Positions 35,841 through 44,739 of a DNA stretch of 64,000 bases are shown in pieces. The notes under the pieces are model-generated. The model had not been told where the DNA came from, made no database searches, and worked only from the letters and a program-made list of their open reading frames with translations. Source of the DNA: Streptomyces griseus subsp. griseus. GTDB taxonomy: Bacteria; Actinomycetota; Actinomycetes; Streptomycetales; Streptomycetaceae. The position numbers and the translations under genes are program-made. The stretch's first letter is position 1. Each line of letters starts with the position of its first letter. Where the stretch lies: contig NZ_CP032543.1 of NCBI RefSeq assembly GCF_003610995.1, positions 4,154,001-4,218,000 of the forward strand, in the 5' to 3' direction.

Positions 35841-36166
35841 GTGTGTTCTCCGTTGGTCGTCCTGTGGGGGGACTACGAGCGGAGAGCGTGCCACCGAATG
35901 AGCGAAATTGACGGTGTGCCGACAATTACCTCACAACTTTTTGACCAGTTCTTGTCCGACTGGGGTGCCCAGGTGTCCGGTATTCGGTGGGCTGGCGTGA
36001 TTTCGCTGTGCCATACACGGTGCCGTACAGACGAGTTGACGTCACGTCACGGGTACGCCGGACTCGTGGGCCGCGCGCACACGGCGAACCCCCGGCCGCA
36101 CGCGCGGGAGCCCCCGGCCGCACAGGCGGCCGGGGGCTCCCGGTGAAGAGGAGGGTGCGGCTCGGG
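35841..36166. other. Intergenic region between M4 protease and terD
   Basis: No gene supported. It should contain the protease promoter near 35880-35990, which is AT-richer than its surroundings. The part near terD holds the terminator at 36106-36141 and two copies of CCCCCGGCCGCA. Confidence 0.5.
36106..36141 (-). terminator. Terminator downstream of terD
   Basis: A 16-bp perfect stem (GGGAGCCCCCGGCCGC and complement) with an ACAG loop lies 26 nt past the terD stop. Confidence 0.85.
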
Positions 36167-36742
36167 TCAGAGGTTGACGCCGAAGTCGCGGGCGATGCCG
36201 CTGAGGCCGGAGGCGTAACCCTGGCCGACCGCGCGGAACTTCCACTCGGCACCGTTGCGGTAGAGCTCGCCGAAGACCATGGCGGTCTCGGTGGCGGCGT
36301 CCTCGCTCAGGTCGTAGCGGGCGATCTCGGCGCCGCCGGCCTGGTTGAGGATGCGGATGAACGCGTTGCGGACCTGGCCGAAGTTCTGGCTGCGGGTCTC
36401 GGCGTCGTAGATCGAGACCGGGAAGACGATCTTGTCGACCTCGGCCGGCAGGCCCGCCAGGTTGACGTTGATCTGCTCGTCGTCGCCCTCGCCCTCACCC
36501 GTGACGTTGTCACCGGTGTGCACGATGGTCTGGTCCGGCGTCGACTTGTTGTTGAAGAAGACGAAGTGGCCGTCGGAGACGACCTTGCCGGCCGCGTCGA
36601 CCGCGATCGCCGAGGCGTCGAGGTCGAAGTCGGTGCCGGTGGTGGTGCGAACGTCCCAGCCGAGGCCGACCGTGACGGCGGTCAGGCCCGGGGCCTCCTT
36701 GGTGAGCGAGACGTTGCCGCCCTTGGACAGGCTTACAGCCAT
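36167..36742 (-). CDS. terD: TerD-family calcium-binding stress protein
   Basis: 191 residues, the full single-domain length of TerD. Conserved parts are [42 protein letters not shown] (Ca2+ site), [21 protein letters not shown] and [12 protein letters not shown] (second acidic Ca2+ site). Cytosolic; linked to tellurite resistance and, in Streptomyces, to calcium-dependent morphology and stress. It stands alone rather than in a full ter operon. Several paralogues are usual per Streptomyces genome, so the exact one is uncertain. Confidence 0.92.
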   Translation of the reverse strand: MAVSLSKGGNVSLTKEAPGLTAVTVGLGWDVRTTTGTDFDLDASAIAVDAAGKVVSDGHFVFFNNKSTPDQTIVHTGDNVTGEGEGDDEQINVNLAGLPAEVDKIVFPVSIYDAETRSQNFGQVRNAFIRILNQAGGAEIARYDLSEDAATETAMVFGELYRNGAEWKFRAVGQGYASGLSGIARDFGVNL

Positions 36743-36935
36743 GGGAAGTCCCTTTCCTCATCGTGCGCGGGCGTTCGTGCCATCACGAAAGCTACCGTCA
36801 CCCGTCATAACGCAGTCAGCAGACCATGAGGTTCCTTCTCTCTTTACTTTCTTTGCCGAACTTCCTCCTGAAGAGGCGCCGGAAACGGGGTCCCGGCGCA
36901 AAAGAAGGTGACGGACCGGGCGGGGAGCGGGGAAC

Positions 36936-37370
36936 ATGGGTGTCATGCCCGGGCCCTATGTCATCCGCGGCTCGGTCTCCCTCCCGGAGGCCGAGCTCAT
37001 GTGGCGTTTCTCGCGCTCCTCCGGGCCCGGCGGCCAGCACGTCAACACCAGCGACTCCCAGGTGGAGCTGCGCTTCGACCTCGCGGCGACCGACGCGCTC
37101 CCCGAGGTGTGGAAGGCGCGGGCGCTGGAGCGGCTGGCGGGCAGGCTGGTGGGCGGGGTCGTCTCCGTACGGGCCTCCGAGCACCGCTCCCAGTGGCGCA
37201 ACCGTGAGACGGCCGCCGTCCGGCTCGCCGCGCTCCTGGCCGAGGCCACGGCGCCGCCGCCCAAGCCGCGGATCAAGCGCAAGGTCCCGCGCGGGATCAA
37301 CGAGCGCCGGCTGCGCGAGAAGAAGCAGCGCGGCGACACCAAGCGCGGCCGCTCCGGCCGGGACTGGTGA
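36936..37370 (+). CDS. arfB: Alternative ribosome-rescue factor ArfB (peptidyl-tRNA hydrolase)
   Basis: 144 residues of the YaeJ/ICT1 type. The catalytic GGQ is at residues 32-34 within SSGPGGQHVNTSDSQVEL. It has only the peptidyl-hydrolase domain plus a basic C-terminal tail (KPRIKRKVPRGINERRLREKKQRGDTKRGRSGRDW) that enters the empty mRNA channel of stalled ribosomes. The codon-recognition domains of RF1/RF2 are absent. GGGGAA precedes ATG 36936. Confidence 0.93.
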   Translation: MGVMPGPYVIRGSVSLPEAELMWRFSRSSGPGGQHVNTSDSQVELRFDLAATDALPEVWKARALERLAGRLVGGVVSVRASEHRSQWRNRETAAVRLAALLAEATAPPPKPRIKRKVPRGINERRLREKKQRGDTKRGRSGRDW

Positions 37371-37389
37371 TCGCGGGGTTCCCGCCCCC

Positions 37390-37953
37390 TCACCCCAGCT
37401 GCCGGTAGCGCCCCTTGAAGTACGTCAGCGGGTCGCCCTCCGGGCTCGGCAGCTCCGCCGTCAGCACCCGGCCGATCACCAGGGTGTGGTCACCGGCCAC
37501 CACGCGCTGCTCCGTACGGCACTCCAGCGTGGCCAGCGCCCCGCCGATCAGCGGCGCGTGGCTCACCTCGCCCCGGGTGTACGCCAGGTCCTGGAAGAGC
37601 AGCCGGTCGCTGATCCGGCCCTTCATGGCGAACCGCCCCGCGATGTGCCGCTGGCTCGCCGCCAGGACGGAGACGGCCCACAGGGGCTGCTCGTCCAGCA
37701 GGTCGTCCATCCGGGAGCCGTTGCGCAGGCTCACCATCACCAGGGGCGGATCCAGGGAGACGGACATGAAGGCGGTCGCCGTCATCCCGACGCCCTCGCC
37801 GCGGCCCTCCTCGTCGAGGGGCGGTTCCTCGGCGGTGACCAGCACCACTCCGGCGGCCAGCCGCGCGAGTGCTGCGCGGAACGCGTCGTTGCTCACCCCC
37901 TCAGCATGGGGGATGGGTTCGGGGCGCGGGGTGGCGGGAGTCGTCTGCAGCAC
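37390..37953 (-). CDS. Flavin reductase-like FMN-binding oxidoreductase
   Basis: 187 residues. The flavin_reduct fold is seen in FRAALARLAAGVVLVTA, GMTATAFMSVSLDPPLVMVSLRNGSRM, WAVSVLAASQRHIAGRFA and HTLVIGRV. Such enzymes supply reduced FMN/FAD to monooxygenases or act as reductases. No partner oxygenase is adjacent. GTG 37953 is preferred because TAGCGT lies 7 nt upstream (leaderless pattern). GTG 37895 would shorten the first helix. Confidence 0.85.
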   Translation of the reverse strand: MLQTTPATPRPEPIPHAEGVSNDAFRAALARLAAGVVLVTAEEPPLDEEGRGEGVGMTATAFMSVSLDPPLVMVSLRNGSRMDDLLDEQPLWAVSVLAASQRHIAGRFAMKGRISDRLLFQDLAYTRGEVSHAPLIGGALATLECRTEQRVVAGDHTLVIGRVLTAELPSPEGDPLTYFKGRYRQLG

Positions 37954-38169
37954 ACAGGAAACGCTAACCGCGCGCACCGGCGGCGGCATCGGGCAAGGGG
38001 ACGAGGCCGGTCCTAGGACCTGAGCCCGACGGGCCGTGCGCCGCCCGGGGCCGGGAACGCGCCCCCAGGTGTCCGGACCCCGGAGCATGGCCGAATGTCC
38101 ACGGCCGGATTTGCGTCAGGGAAACGACGGAACATCCGAAGAGTCACCCCAACTCCTGAACCATCTGTT

Positions 38170-38183
38170 GTGACTTGAGTCAC
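38170..38183. promoter_or_regulatory. BldD-like palindrome upstream of cdgB
   Basis: GTGACTTGAGTCAC is a palindrome with 6-bp arms. It resembles BldD sites (TNAC and GTNA half-sites), although the spacing here is one base shorter than the published consensus. cdgB is a known BldD target in S. coelicolor. It lies 128 nt upstream of the start. Confidence 0.4.
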
Positions 38184-38311
38184 AGAGTCCATTTTCTGCT
38201 GACCCTGTGTACCGGGTGCACAGCTCACTGTGATTCAGTGGCCGTGACACTGCAACAAGTACGTCGATATGAAACCTGGAGTTGCTGTCGAGGTCTCGGG
38301 GAGTGCGAGCA

Positions 38312-39967
38312 ATGGAGGCCGAGTCGGAGCCCTACGTCCGCCTTGCGACCATGCGGCAGCTGCACCAGGCCGTCGCTGATCTCAACACGGCGCGGAGTCT
38401 GGCGGACACGCTGCAGACCGTGGCGGACGGCATCGTCACCGGTCTCGGCTACGAGCTGGGCTGCGTCAACCTGGTCCGGCCGGACGGCGACCTCGTCATC
38501 GCCGCCTTCGCGGGCAACGCCGCCGCCGAGGCCCTGATCACCGGCCGCGTCGGCTCCCGCACCTCCTGGGAGCGCCGGCTCTCCATGGGCGAGTCCTGGG
38601 ACCAGCTGCGCTTCATCCCGCACACCGAGGGCTGGGTCCTTCTCGACGACGACGTACCCCAGTGGCACACCGAGGGTCCCGAGCCCCGGTTCGAGGACGA
38701 GTGGCACCCGCTGGACCGGCTCTACGCGCCGATGTACGCCTCAGGGGGCGGACGGGACCTCCTGGGGGTCATATCCGTCGACCGGCCGCGCAACGGGCGC
38801 CGCCCCGGCGCATGGGGGCGCGAAGCGCTCCAGATGTACGCCTCCCAGGCCGCCATTGCGATCAGTAACGCTCGTCTTCGAGCAAACATGCAGCGCGCCC
38901 TGGTCAGGCTCGAACGGGAACAGCAGGCGCTGCGGGCCAGCGAGGAGTCCTTCCGCCAGGCCTTCGAGTACGCGCCCAGCGGCATGGCCATCGCCGAGAT
39001 GGGCGGCGACCAGCACGGCCGGCTGCTGCGCACCAACGACGCGCTGTGCCGGCTGCTCGGCCGCCCCGCCTCCGTACTGCGCCGCTACTCCTTCGCCGAC
39101 CTGGTCCACCCCGAGGACATCGGCACCCTGCTGCGCACCTCCGCCGAGGGCGGCCGGGCCGAGCTGCGGCTCGGGCGGCGGGACGGGACGTACCTCTGGG
39201 TCTCCCTGCGCAACTCGGTCGTCGCCGACACGGCGGACGGGCCGCGCTTCCTCCTCACCCACGTCGAGGACATAGAGGAGCGCAAGCGCCACGAGCTGAA
39301 CCTGGCCCACCGCGCCTCGCACGACGCGCTGACCGGGCTCCCCAACAGCGCCGAGCTGAAGTCCCGCCTCAGCGCCCGGATCTGCGAGCGGCCGAACTCC
39401 CCGGCCACCACCGCGATCGAGGCGCTGGACGCGGCGTACGGGGACGTCGAGTCCTCCCTCACCCACGGTTACCAGGCCGACGGGTACGAGGGGGAGGCGG
39501 CGCCCGGCGGCGGGCTCTACGACCACCATGTGCATACGCTCGCCCCCGACGCGGAGCACGACGACGGGACCAAGGGGCTCGCGGTCCTCTTCTGCGACCT
39601 CGACGGCTTCAAGTCCATCAACGACCGCTTCGGCCACCACACGGGTGACGCGGTTCTCATAGAGGTCGCGCGGCGGCTGTCCACCTGTGTCCGGGATGGC
39701 GACACGGTCGCGCGGCTCGGAGGTGACGAATTCGTCGTTCTCGCGGACGGCCTCGGGGCGGCGGACGCCGCTGACCTGGCCGTACGTCTGCGAAATGCCA
39801 TCATTCCGCCCATAAGGGTCGACGGTCGCGCCGTGCGGGTCGGGGCGAGTTTCGGCATTGGCTGGGCCGAGTGCGGGATGAGCGTGGAAGAGGTCCTGCG
39901 CTCCGCCGACCAGCGGATGTACGTCGAGAAGCGGTCCCGCTCGAAGGTTCACCGCCGGGCCGGCTGA
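38312..39967 (+). CDS. cdgB: Diguanylate cyclase CdgB (GAF-PAS-GGDEF)
   Basis: 551 residues. A GAF domain (about 20-190), a short coiled linker, a PAS domain with PAC end (about 215-335) and a GGDEF domain (about 340-551) that carries a Gly/Glu-rich insert near 375-415. The active-site RLGGDEFVVL is intact (GGDEF at 470-474) and the allosteric I-site RDGD (461-464) is present, so it should make c-di-GMP with product inhibition. In S. coelicolor CdgB affects aerial development and antibiotic production. ATG 38312 has GGGGAG upstream. No EAL domain is present. Confidence 0.93.
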   Translation: MEAESEPYVRLATMRQLHQAVADLNTARSLADTLQTVADGIVTGLGYELGCVNLVRPDGDLVIAAFAGNAAAEALITGRVGSRTSWERRLSMGESWDQLRFIPHTEGWVLLDDDVPQWHTEGPEPRFEDEWHPLDRLYAPMYASGGGRDLLGVISVDRPRNGRRPGAWGREALQMYASQAAIAISNARLRANMQRALVRLEREQQALRASEESFRQAFEYAPSGMAIAEMGGDQHGRLLRTNDALCRLLGRPASVLRRYSFADLVHPEDIGTLLRTSAEGGRAELRLGRRDGTYLWVSLRNSVVADTADGPRFLLTHVEDIEERKRHELNLAHRASHDALTGLPNSAELKSRLSARICERPNSPATTAIEALDAAYGDVESSLTHGYQADGYEGEAAPGGGLYDHHVHTLAPDAEHDDGTKGLAVLFCDLDGFKSINDRFGHHTGDAVLIEVARRLSTCVRDGDTVARLGGDEFVVLADGLGAADAADLAVRLRNAIIPPIRVDGRAVRVGASFGIGWAECGMSVEEVLRSADQRMYVEKRSRSKVHRRAG

Positions 39968-40110
39968 CGTTCATGAGCGCTTCCCTCCCCTACCCCGTAC
40001 CCGTTCCGCCGGCTCCGTCCGGCCGGTGATCGCAATTCGGACTGTGCTCCGTTCGAGGTAGGCTCGGCCGGTCGGCGACGGCTGGCGACATGGTGAGGAG
40101 TGACCCAGGG

Positions 40111-41109
40111 ATGACGGCCGGAAACAACGGCGCGAGCAAGCCCGAGGACGACGATCCGTTCGGCTATCTGTACGCGGACGGACAAGCGGCAGGCGCCCAG
40201 CCGCCCGGTCAGGGCGGCTACGGCTACCCGGGTCCGGCCGCGCAGCCGGGCGTGCCCAGGACCTCGTACAACCAGGTGCGGACGGTCGGTGAGCGCCAGT
40301 ACGGGCAGCACCAGGTGCCGCCGCAGCAGGGTTACGGCTACCCGCCCCAGCAGGCTTACGGCCAGCAGACCCAGCAGCAGTACAACGCGCCGAACCCGCA
40401 GTACGCGGCCCCCGAGACCTACCCGGGCGGCGCGACCACCGCACAGCACGGCTCCGTGCCGGGCGGCGGCGGCTCCGGCGGCCGGGGCGGCCCGAACACC
40501 AAGGCGCTGCTGATCGCGGCGGTCGCCGTGGTCGCGGTCGTCCTCATCGGCATCGGCGCCGCGCTGCTCTCCGGTAGCGACGGCGACAAGGACGAGAAGA
40601 ACAACGAGGCCGTGTCCTCGGAGGGCCCCGCCGACAAGGCGGAGGAGTCCGGCAAGCCGGAGAAGAAGCCCGAGGACAGCCCGAAGCCGGTCGAACTCCC
40701 GAAGCAGGACGCGGCGACGCTGACGCTGGGCGGGCCCGCCACGGTGGACAGCTCCGTCGAAGGGGCCCAGGGGGTGAACGGAACGTACGTCACCGGGTTC
40801 AACGAGGTCGGCTCCTCCGTGACCTGGCGGGCGGAGATGAAGAGCGAGGGGTCCTACCGCCTCTCCGTGCGCTACGCCGTCCCGGCCAAGGACGCCGACG
40901 CCACGCTGACGGTCAATGGCAAGAAGAACAGCCAGCCGATCGGCCTGAAGAACTTCATCAACTCCTCCGACCAGGCCTGGGAGAAGAACTGGCAGACCAC
41001 CTGGGCGCCGGTCGACCTCAAGAAGGGCGAGAACGAGATCAAGATCTCGTGCGAGGACGGCAACCAGTGCGACGTGCTGCTGGACTGGCTGGAAGTCACC
41101 CAGAGCTGA
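40111..41109 (+). CDS. Membrane-anchored protein with carbohydrate-binding-like domain
   Basis: 332 residues. An N-terminal cytosolic tail (1-125) is rich in Gln/Tyr/Gly/Pro (GYGYPPQQAYGQQTQQQYN). A single membrane helix (about 131-153, LLIAAVAVVAVVLIGIGAAL) follows, then a charged Lys/Glu/Pro linker, then an extracellular beta-sandwich (about 205-332: GSSVTWRAEMKSEGSYRLSVRYAVPAKDADATLTVNG to QCDVLLDWLEVTQS) resembling CBM6/CBM35 modules. It may bind cell-wall glycans. ATG 40111 with GAGGAG about 10 nt upstream; an in-frame ATG at 40090 would place that site inside the gene. Confidence 0.82.
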   Translation: MTAGNNGASKPEDDDPFGYLYADGQAAGAQPPGQGGYGYPGPAAQPGVPRTSYNQVRTVGERQYGQHQVPPQQGYGYPPQQAYGQQTQQQYNAPNPQYAAPETYPGGATTAQHGSVPGGGGSGGRGGPNTKALLIAAVAVVAVVLIGIGAALLSGSDGDKDEKNNEAVSSEGPADKAEESGKPEKKPEDSPKPVELPKQDAATLTLGGPATVDSSVEGAQGVNGTYVTGFNEVGSSVTWRAEMKSEGSYRLSVRYAVPAKDADATLTVNGKKNSQPIGLKNFINSSDQAWEKNWQTTWAPVDLKKGENEIKISCEDGNQCDVLLDWLEVTQS

Positions 41110-41132
41110 GCCGTCGGCCTCGGAACTCCATG

Positions 41133-41160
41133 ACGGCCCGCCGATCCTTCGGCGGGCCGT
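41133..41160. terminator. Terminator between convergent genes
   Basis: A 12-bp stem (ACGGCCCGCCGA and complement) with TCCT loop followed by TTT separates genes ending at 41109 and 41183. Confidence 0.85.
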
Positions 41161-41182
41161 TTCCGCTGTCCCGCCCTGCTGA

Positions 41183-42109
41183 TCAGGCCGCTTCGCCCGC
41201 CCGCTCCACCCTCACCCGAGGCAGCAGCTCCGCGTACGCCGCCGCGTCGAACTCCCCGGCCGCCGGGGCCAGCACCGTGGCCGTCGACAGGGCCACCGCC
41301 CGTGCCAGCCGCGCGGGCCAGTCCAGCCCCTCGGCCACGGCGGAGAGCAGGCCGGCCACGGCGGAGTCGCCCGCTCCGGTCGGGTTGCCGCGGACCGGGG
41401 CGGGCGGGGCGGCCCGCCAGGTGCCCTCCGGGGTGGCGGCGAGGATGCCCTCGGGGCCCAGGGAGGCGATCACCGCGTGGGCGCCGCGGCGGCGGGCGTC
41501 GCGGGCGGCGCGCAGGGGCTCGCGGGAACCGGTGAGCTGGGCCAGCTCGTCCGCGTTCGGCTTGACCAGGTCGGGGCGGGCGGCGATGCCCCGGCGCAGG
41601 GGTTCGCCACTGGTGTCCAGGAGCACGGGTACGGCGGCGGCACGGGCGATCCGGACCAGCTCCGCGTAGGCGCCGACGTGGATGCCGGGCGGCAGCGAAC
41701 CGCAGAGGGCCACCGCGTCGGCGACCGCGACGAGCTCCTGGTACGTCCGCAGGAACGCGGCCCACTCGGCGGCGCTCACCTGCGGCCCGACCTCGTTGAG
41801 CTGGGTCGTGTCGCCGGTGGAGCGGTCGCTGATCGCGAGCGTGCGGCGGGTGTTCCCGGCGATGGGGACGAGGGCGTCCCGCGGCGGGAGCGGGGCGAGC
41901 AGGTCGCGCAGAACGCCCCCGGTGGCCCCGCCGACGAAGCCGGTGACCACGCTCTCGTGGCCCAGCGCGCCCAGCACCCGGGCCACGTTGAGCCCCTTGC
42001 CACCGGGGCGTTCGGTGACCTCGGCGACCCGGTGGCCGGTGTGCGGGACGAGCGCGTCGACGGTGTACGTCACGTCGAGTGCGGTGTTCAGGGTGACGGT
42101 CAGGATCAC
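41183..42109 (-). CDS. PfkB-family hexose-phosphate kinase (1-phosphofructokinase type)
   Basis: 308 residues. TLNTALDVTYTVD is the 1-phosphofructokinase/tagatose-6-phosphate kinase start. RPGGKGLNVARVLGALGH (PfkB signature 1), KPNADELAQLTG, and the ATP-site PVRGNPTGAGDSAVAGLLSA (signature 2, catalytic Asp) are present. It phosphorylates a sugar phosphate with ATP. The exact substrate is unclear, but its place after nagK-nagA on the same strand suggests a step feeding aminosugar carbon to glycolysis. GTG 42109 with GGGAGG about 12 nt upstream. Confidence 0.88.
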   Translation of the reverse strand: MILTVTLNTALDVTYTVDALVPHTGHRVAEVTERPGGKGLNVARVLGALGHESVVTGFVGGATGGVLRDLLAPLPPRDALVPIAGNTRRTLAISDRSTGDTTQLNEVGPQVSAAEWAAFLRTYQELVAVADAVALCGSLPPGIHVGAYAELVRIARAAAVPVLLDTSGEPLRRGIAARPDLVKPNADELAQLTGSREPLRAARDARRRGAHAVIASLGPEGILAATPEGTWRAAPPAPVRGNPTGAGDSAVAGLLSAVAEGLDWPARLARAVALSTATVLAPAAGEFDAAAYAELLPRVRVERAGEAA

Positions 42110-42255
42110 CTGGTCCGGCCACCTCCCTCGCTCTGTCGGTCCGCCGATCCGCGGCCCGTGGGTCCGGGCCTGTTGATCATGCCAAAGGGAGGGCGGCCGG
42201 GCCCAGCCCTCGGGTCCGACCGCCATCTCTTCGTTACGTGCGGGGGCGCGGGCCC

Positions 42256-43412
42256 TCAGGCCGTCTTCGGCTCGATGATCCACTCGCCCTTGCGCATCAC
42301 GCCCGCCAGCACGAAGTCCTCGTCGAGGACCACCAGGTCCGCGTCCTTGCCCGGCTCCAGCGACCCGACCCGGTCGTCGACGCCCAGGAGGCGGGCGGGG
42401 TTGGCCGAGATGGACCGTACGACGTCCTCCACCGCGATCCGGTCGATGGTGACCGCCCGGCGGAACGCGGTGTCCAGGGTGAGCGTGGAGCCCGCGATGG
42501 AGCCGCCCTCCACCAGCCGCGCCACCCCGTCGGTGACCGAGACGGCGAGCGGGCCGAGCTGGTACTGGCCGTCGCCGAAGCCGGCCGCGTCCATCGCGTC
42601 GGTGATCAGCGCGACCCGGCCGGCGCCCTTGTGGCGGTAGGCCAGCTCCAGGGTCGCCGGGTGCAGATGGGTACCGTCGTTGATCAGCTCGACGGTGATC
42701 CGGTCGTCCTCCAGGAGGGCGGCGATCGGACCGGGCTCGCGGTGGGCCAGCGGGGGCATCGCGTTGAACAGGTGCGTGGCGACGGTGGCGCCCGCGTCGA
42801 TCGCCTCGACGGTCTGCTCGTACGTCGCGTCGGTGTGGCCGATCGCGGCGATGACCCCGAGGCCGGCGAGCAGCCGTACGGAGTCGAGTCCGCCGGGCAG
42901 CTCGGTGGCCAGGGTCACCATCCGGGCGGCACCGCGCGCGGCGTCGACCAGCTTGCGGACCTCGGCCGGGTCCGGGTAGCGCAGCAGCTGCTCGCTGTGG
43001 GCGCCCTTGCGGCACGGCGAGATGAACGGGCCCTCGAAGTGGATCCCGGCCAGGTCGCCCTGTTCGACCAGCTCGGAGAGGATGCCGGCGCGGCGGGCGA
43101 GGAAGTCCATCTCGCCGGTGACCGTGGAGGCGACCAGGGTGGTGGTGCCGTGCTCGCGGTGCGTACGGATGCCGTGGAGGACCTCGTCCACGGTGCCGGA
43201 GGTGAAGGAGGCCCCGCCGCCGCCGTGGTTGTGCATGTCCACGAAGCCGGGGACCACCCAGTGGCCGGGCAGGTCGATGACCCGGGCGTCCTCGGGGCGG
43301 AGTCCGAGATCCGGGCGGACTCGACGGCTACCCGGCCGTCCTCCACGGTCCCGGTGGGCAGGACCACCCGGGCGCCCGCGAGGACCGTGCTGTCTGCTGC
43401 GCGTCCGGCCAT
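42256..43412 (-). pseudogene. nagA: N-acetylglucosamine-6-phosphate deacetylase, split by a frameshift
   Basis: From ATG 43412 the first frame reads MAGRAADSTVLAGARVVLPTG and on to VESARISDSAP, then goes wrong. The second frame continues EDARVIDLPGHWVVPGFVDMHNHGGGGASF to the end at 42256 with HFEGPFISP, IGHTDATYEQ, THLFNAMPPL and NDGTHLHP metal and substrate motifs. One extra base in the CCCC/GGGG run at 43294-43297 restores one 385-residue protein. NagA makes glucosamine-6-P from GlcNAc-6-P. The ATG shares its A with the nagK stop (TGATG), so coupling is intact. This is a real mutation or a sequencing error; without repair the N-terminal strands are lost. Confidence 0.75.
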
Positions 43413-44344
43413 CAGGCGGAAACCTCCGTGGAGAGTAGATCCCAGGCGAGCAGCCCCGCGCCCAGGCATCCGGCGGTGTCCCCGAGGGCCGCCGGGACGA
43501 TGTGGGGCAGCTTCTGGAACGTGACGCGTTCCTCGACGGCCGCACGCAGTGGTGTGAACAAGGTTTCCCCGGCCTCGGCGAGACCGCCACCGATGATGAG
43601 CGTGCGCGGGTCCAGCAGGGTGAGCGCGGTGACGAGCCCGGCGGCCAGCGCGTCGACCGCGTCCCGCCAGACCGCGACGGCCGCCGGGTCGCCCGACTCG
43701 ACGGCCTTGGCGCAGTCGGCGGCATCCGCCTCGGGGTCCCCGGAGGCGGCGGCCCAGGCCCGGCTCACCGCGGCGGCGGAGGCGAGCGTCTCCAGGCAGC
43801 CGCGCTGGCCGCAGCCGCAGTCGGGACCGTCGGGGCGGACCACGATGTGGCCGATCTCGCCCGCGTACCCGTGCGCGCCCGCCTCGATCTCGCCCGCGAT
43901 CCCGATGGCCCCGGCGATCCCGGTGCCCAGCGGCACGAACAGGAACCGGTCGGCGTCCCGTCCCGCCCCGATGCGGCCCTCGGCGAGCCCGCCGGTGCGT
44001 ACGTCGTGGCCCAGGGCGACCGGGATACCGCCGAGGCGTTCGCCGAGCAGGGCGCGCAGCGGTACGTCGCGCCAGCCGAGGTTGGCGGCGTAGACCGCGA
44101 TCCCCTTCTCGGCGTCGACGATGCCGGGCACGGCGACGCCCGCCGCGACGGCGGCCTCGCCGAAGTGCTCCTCGCCGTAGGCGCGCAGGTCCGCGGCGAA
44201 CGCGAGGATCGTCTCGACGACCGCGTCGGCGCCGCGCTTCCGGCCGGTGGCCCGCCGCGCCTCATGGAGCAGCGTGCCGTCGGTCCCGACCAGCGCGGCC
44301 TTCATTCCGGTGCCGCCCACATCGAGGGCGATGACATGTCTCAC
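43412..44344 (-). CDS. nagK: N-acetylglucosamine kinase, ROK family
   Basis: 310 residues. N-terminal ATP-binding ALDVGGTGMKAALV, the ROK zinc motif CGCGQRGCLETLAS with His in GEIGHIVVRPDG, and PLGTGIAGA. It phosphorylates GlcNAc released from chitin oligomers or imported by non-PTS routes, giving the NagA substrate. In S. coelicolor the homologous nagKA pair is under DasR. GTG 44344 has no strong ribosome site. TTTTAGGGG about 22 nt upstream could be the -10 region, and a dre-like site overlaps the promoter. Confidence 0.88.
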   Translation of the reverse strand: MRHVIALDVGGTGMKAALVGTDGTLLHEARRATGRKRGADAVVETILAFAADLRAYGEEHFGEAAVAAGVAVPGIVDAEKGIAVYAANLGWRDVPLRALLGERLGGIPVALGHDVRTGGLAEGRIGAGRDADRFLFVPLGTGIAGAIGIAGEIEAGAHGYAGEIGHIVVRPDGPDCGCGQRGCLETLASAAAVSRAWAAASGDPEADAADCAKAVESGDPAAVAVWRDAVDALAAGLVTALTLLDPRTLIIGGGLAEAGETLFTPLRAAVEERVTFQKLPHIVPAALGDTAGCLGAGLLAWDLLSTEVSA

Positions 44345-44372
44345 GGGAGACAGTTTCGCCCGCCGACCCCTA

Positions 44373-44388
44373 AAAGGTCTAGTCCACT
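44373..44388. promoter_or_regulatory. dre-like DasR site 1 (nagKA promoter)
   Basis: AAAGGTCTAGTCCACT on the plus strand, AGTGGACTAGACCTTT on the nagK strand; 13 of 16 match to the dre consensus AGTGGTCTAGACCACT. It lies 29-44 nt upstream of the nagK start, overlapping the likely promoter. Confidence 0.65.
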
Positions 44389-44494
44389 AGCGTGGTTTGT
44401 TGCGCACCCATACAAAATGATGAACGAGTGAAGGGTGACGGTTTCCTGCCGGAAAGCCATGAAATGGGCACCTGGGTCAGCGGTATGCCCGATC

Positions 44495-44510
44495 AATGGT
44501 CTGGACCAAG
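44495..44510. promoter_or_regulatory. dre-like DasR site 2
   Basis: AATGGTCTGGACCAAG; the 12-bp core TGGTCTGGACCA differs from TGGTCTAGACCA at one base. It is centrally placed between nagK and the sugar-binding lipoprotein gene and could serve either promoter. Confidence 0.65.
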
Positions 44511-44594
44511 ATACGCGTTCGGGGCCCCGACTGCCAGAGCGCGTAGGCCAGTTGTGGCCGCCGGGGTCCGCATACGTTGCCGAAGCGATACGCC

Positions 44595-44610
44595 GGTGGT
44601 GTAGACCTCC
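44595..44610. promoter_or_regulatory. dre-like DasR site 3
   Basis: GGTGGTGTAGACCTCC, 12 of 16 match to the dre consensus with the TAGACC core kept. It lies 130 nt upstream of the sugar-binding lipoprotein start. Confidence 0.45.
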
Positions 44611-44739
44611 CCTCCACCGTGGGGGAAAATCGCAGTTCATCCGGACGGTGGCAGGACGGGTGGCGGCGCCGTGGCCGATCGACGAGAGGTCCGTACGGCG
44701 ACGTCGCGCCACCGCCCGTGAGCCAGAGGATCAACGAGG

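Noticed and set aside
36826..38016. Long open frame overlapping arfB and the flavin reductase gene
   Set aside because: Arg/Ser/Pro-rich translation typical of a shadow frame in GC-rich DNA; both real genes are well supported on their own frames.
40090..40110. Earlier ATG for the carbohydrate-binding-like membrane protein
   Set aside because: The best ribosome site (GAGGAG) lies between it and ATG 40111, so the later ATG is preferred.
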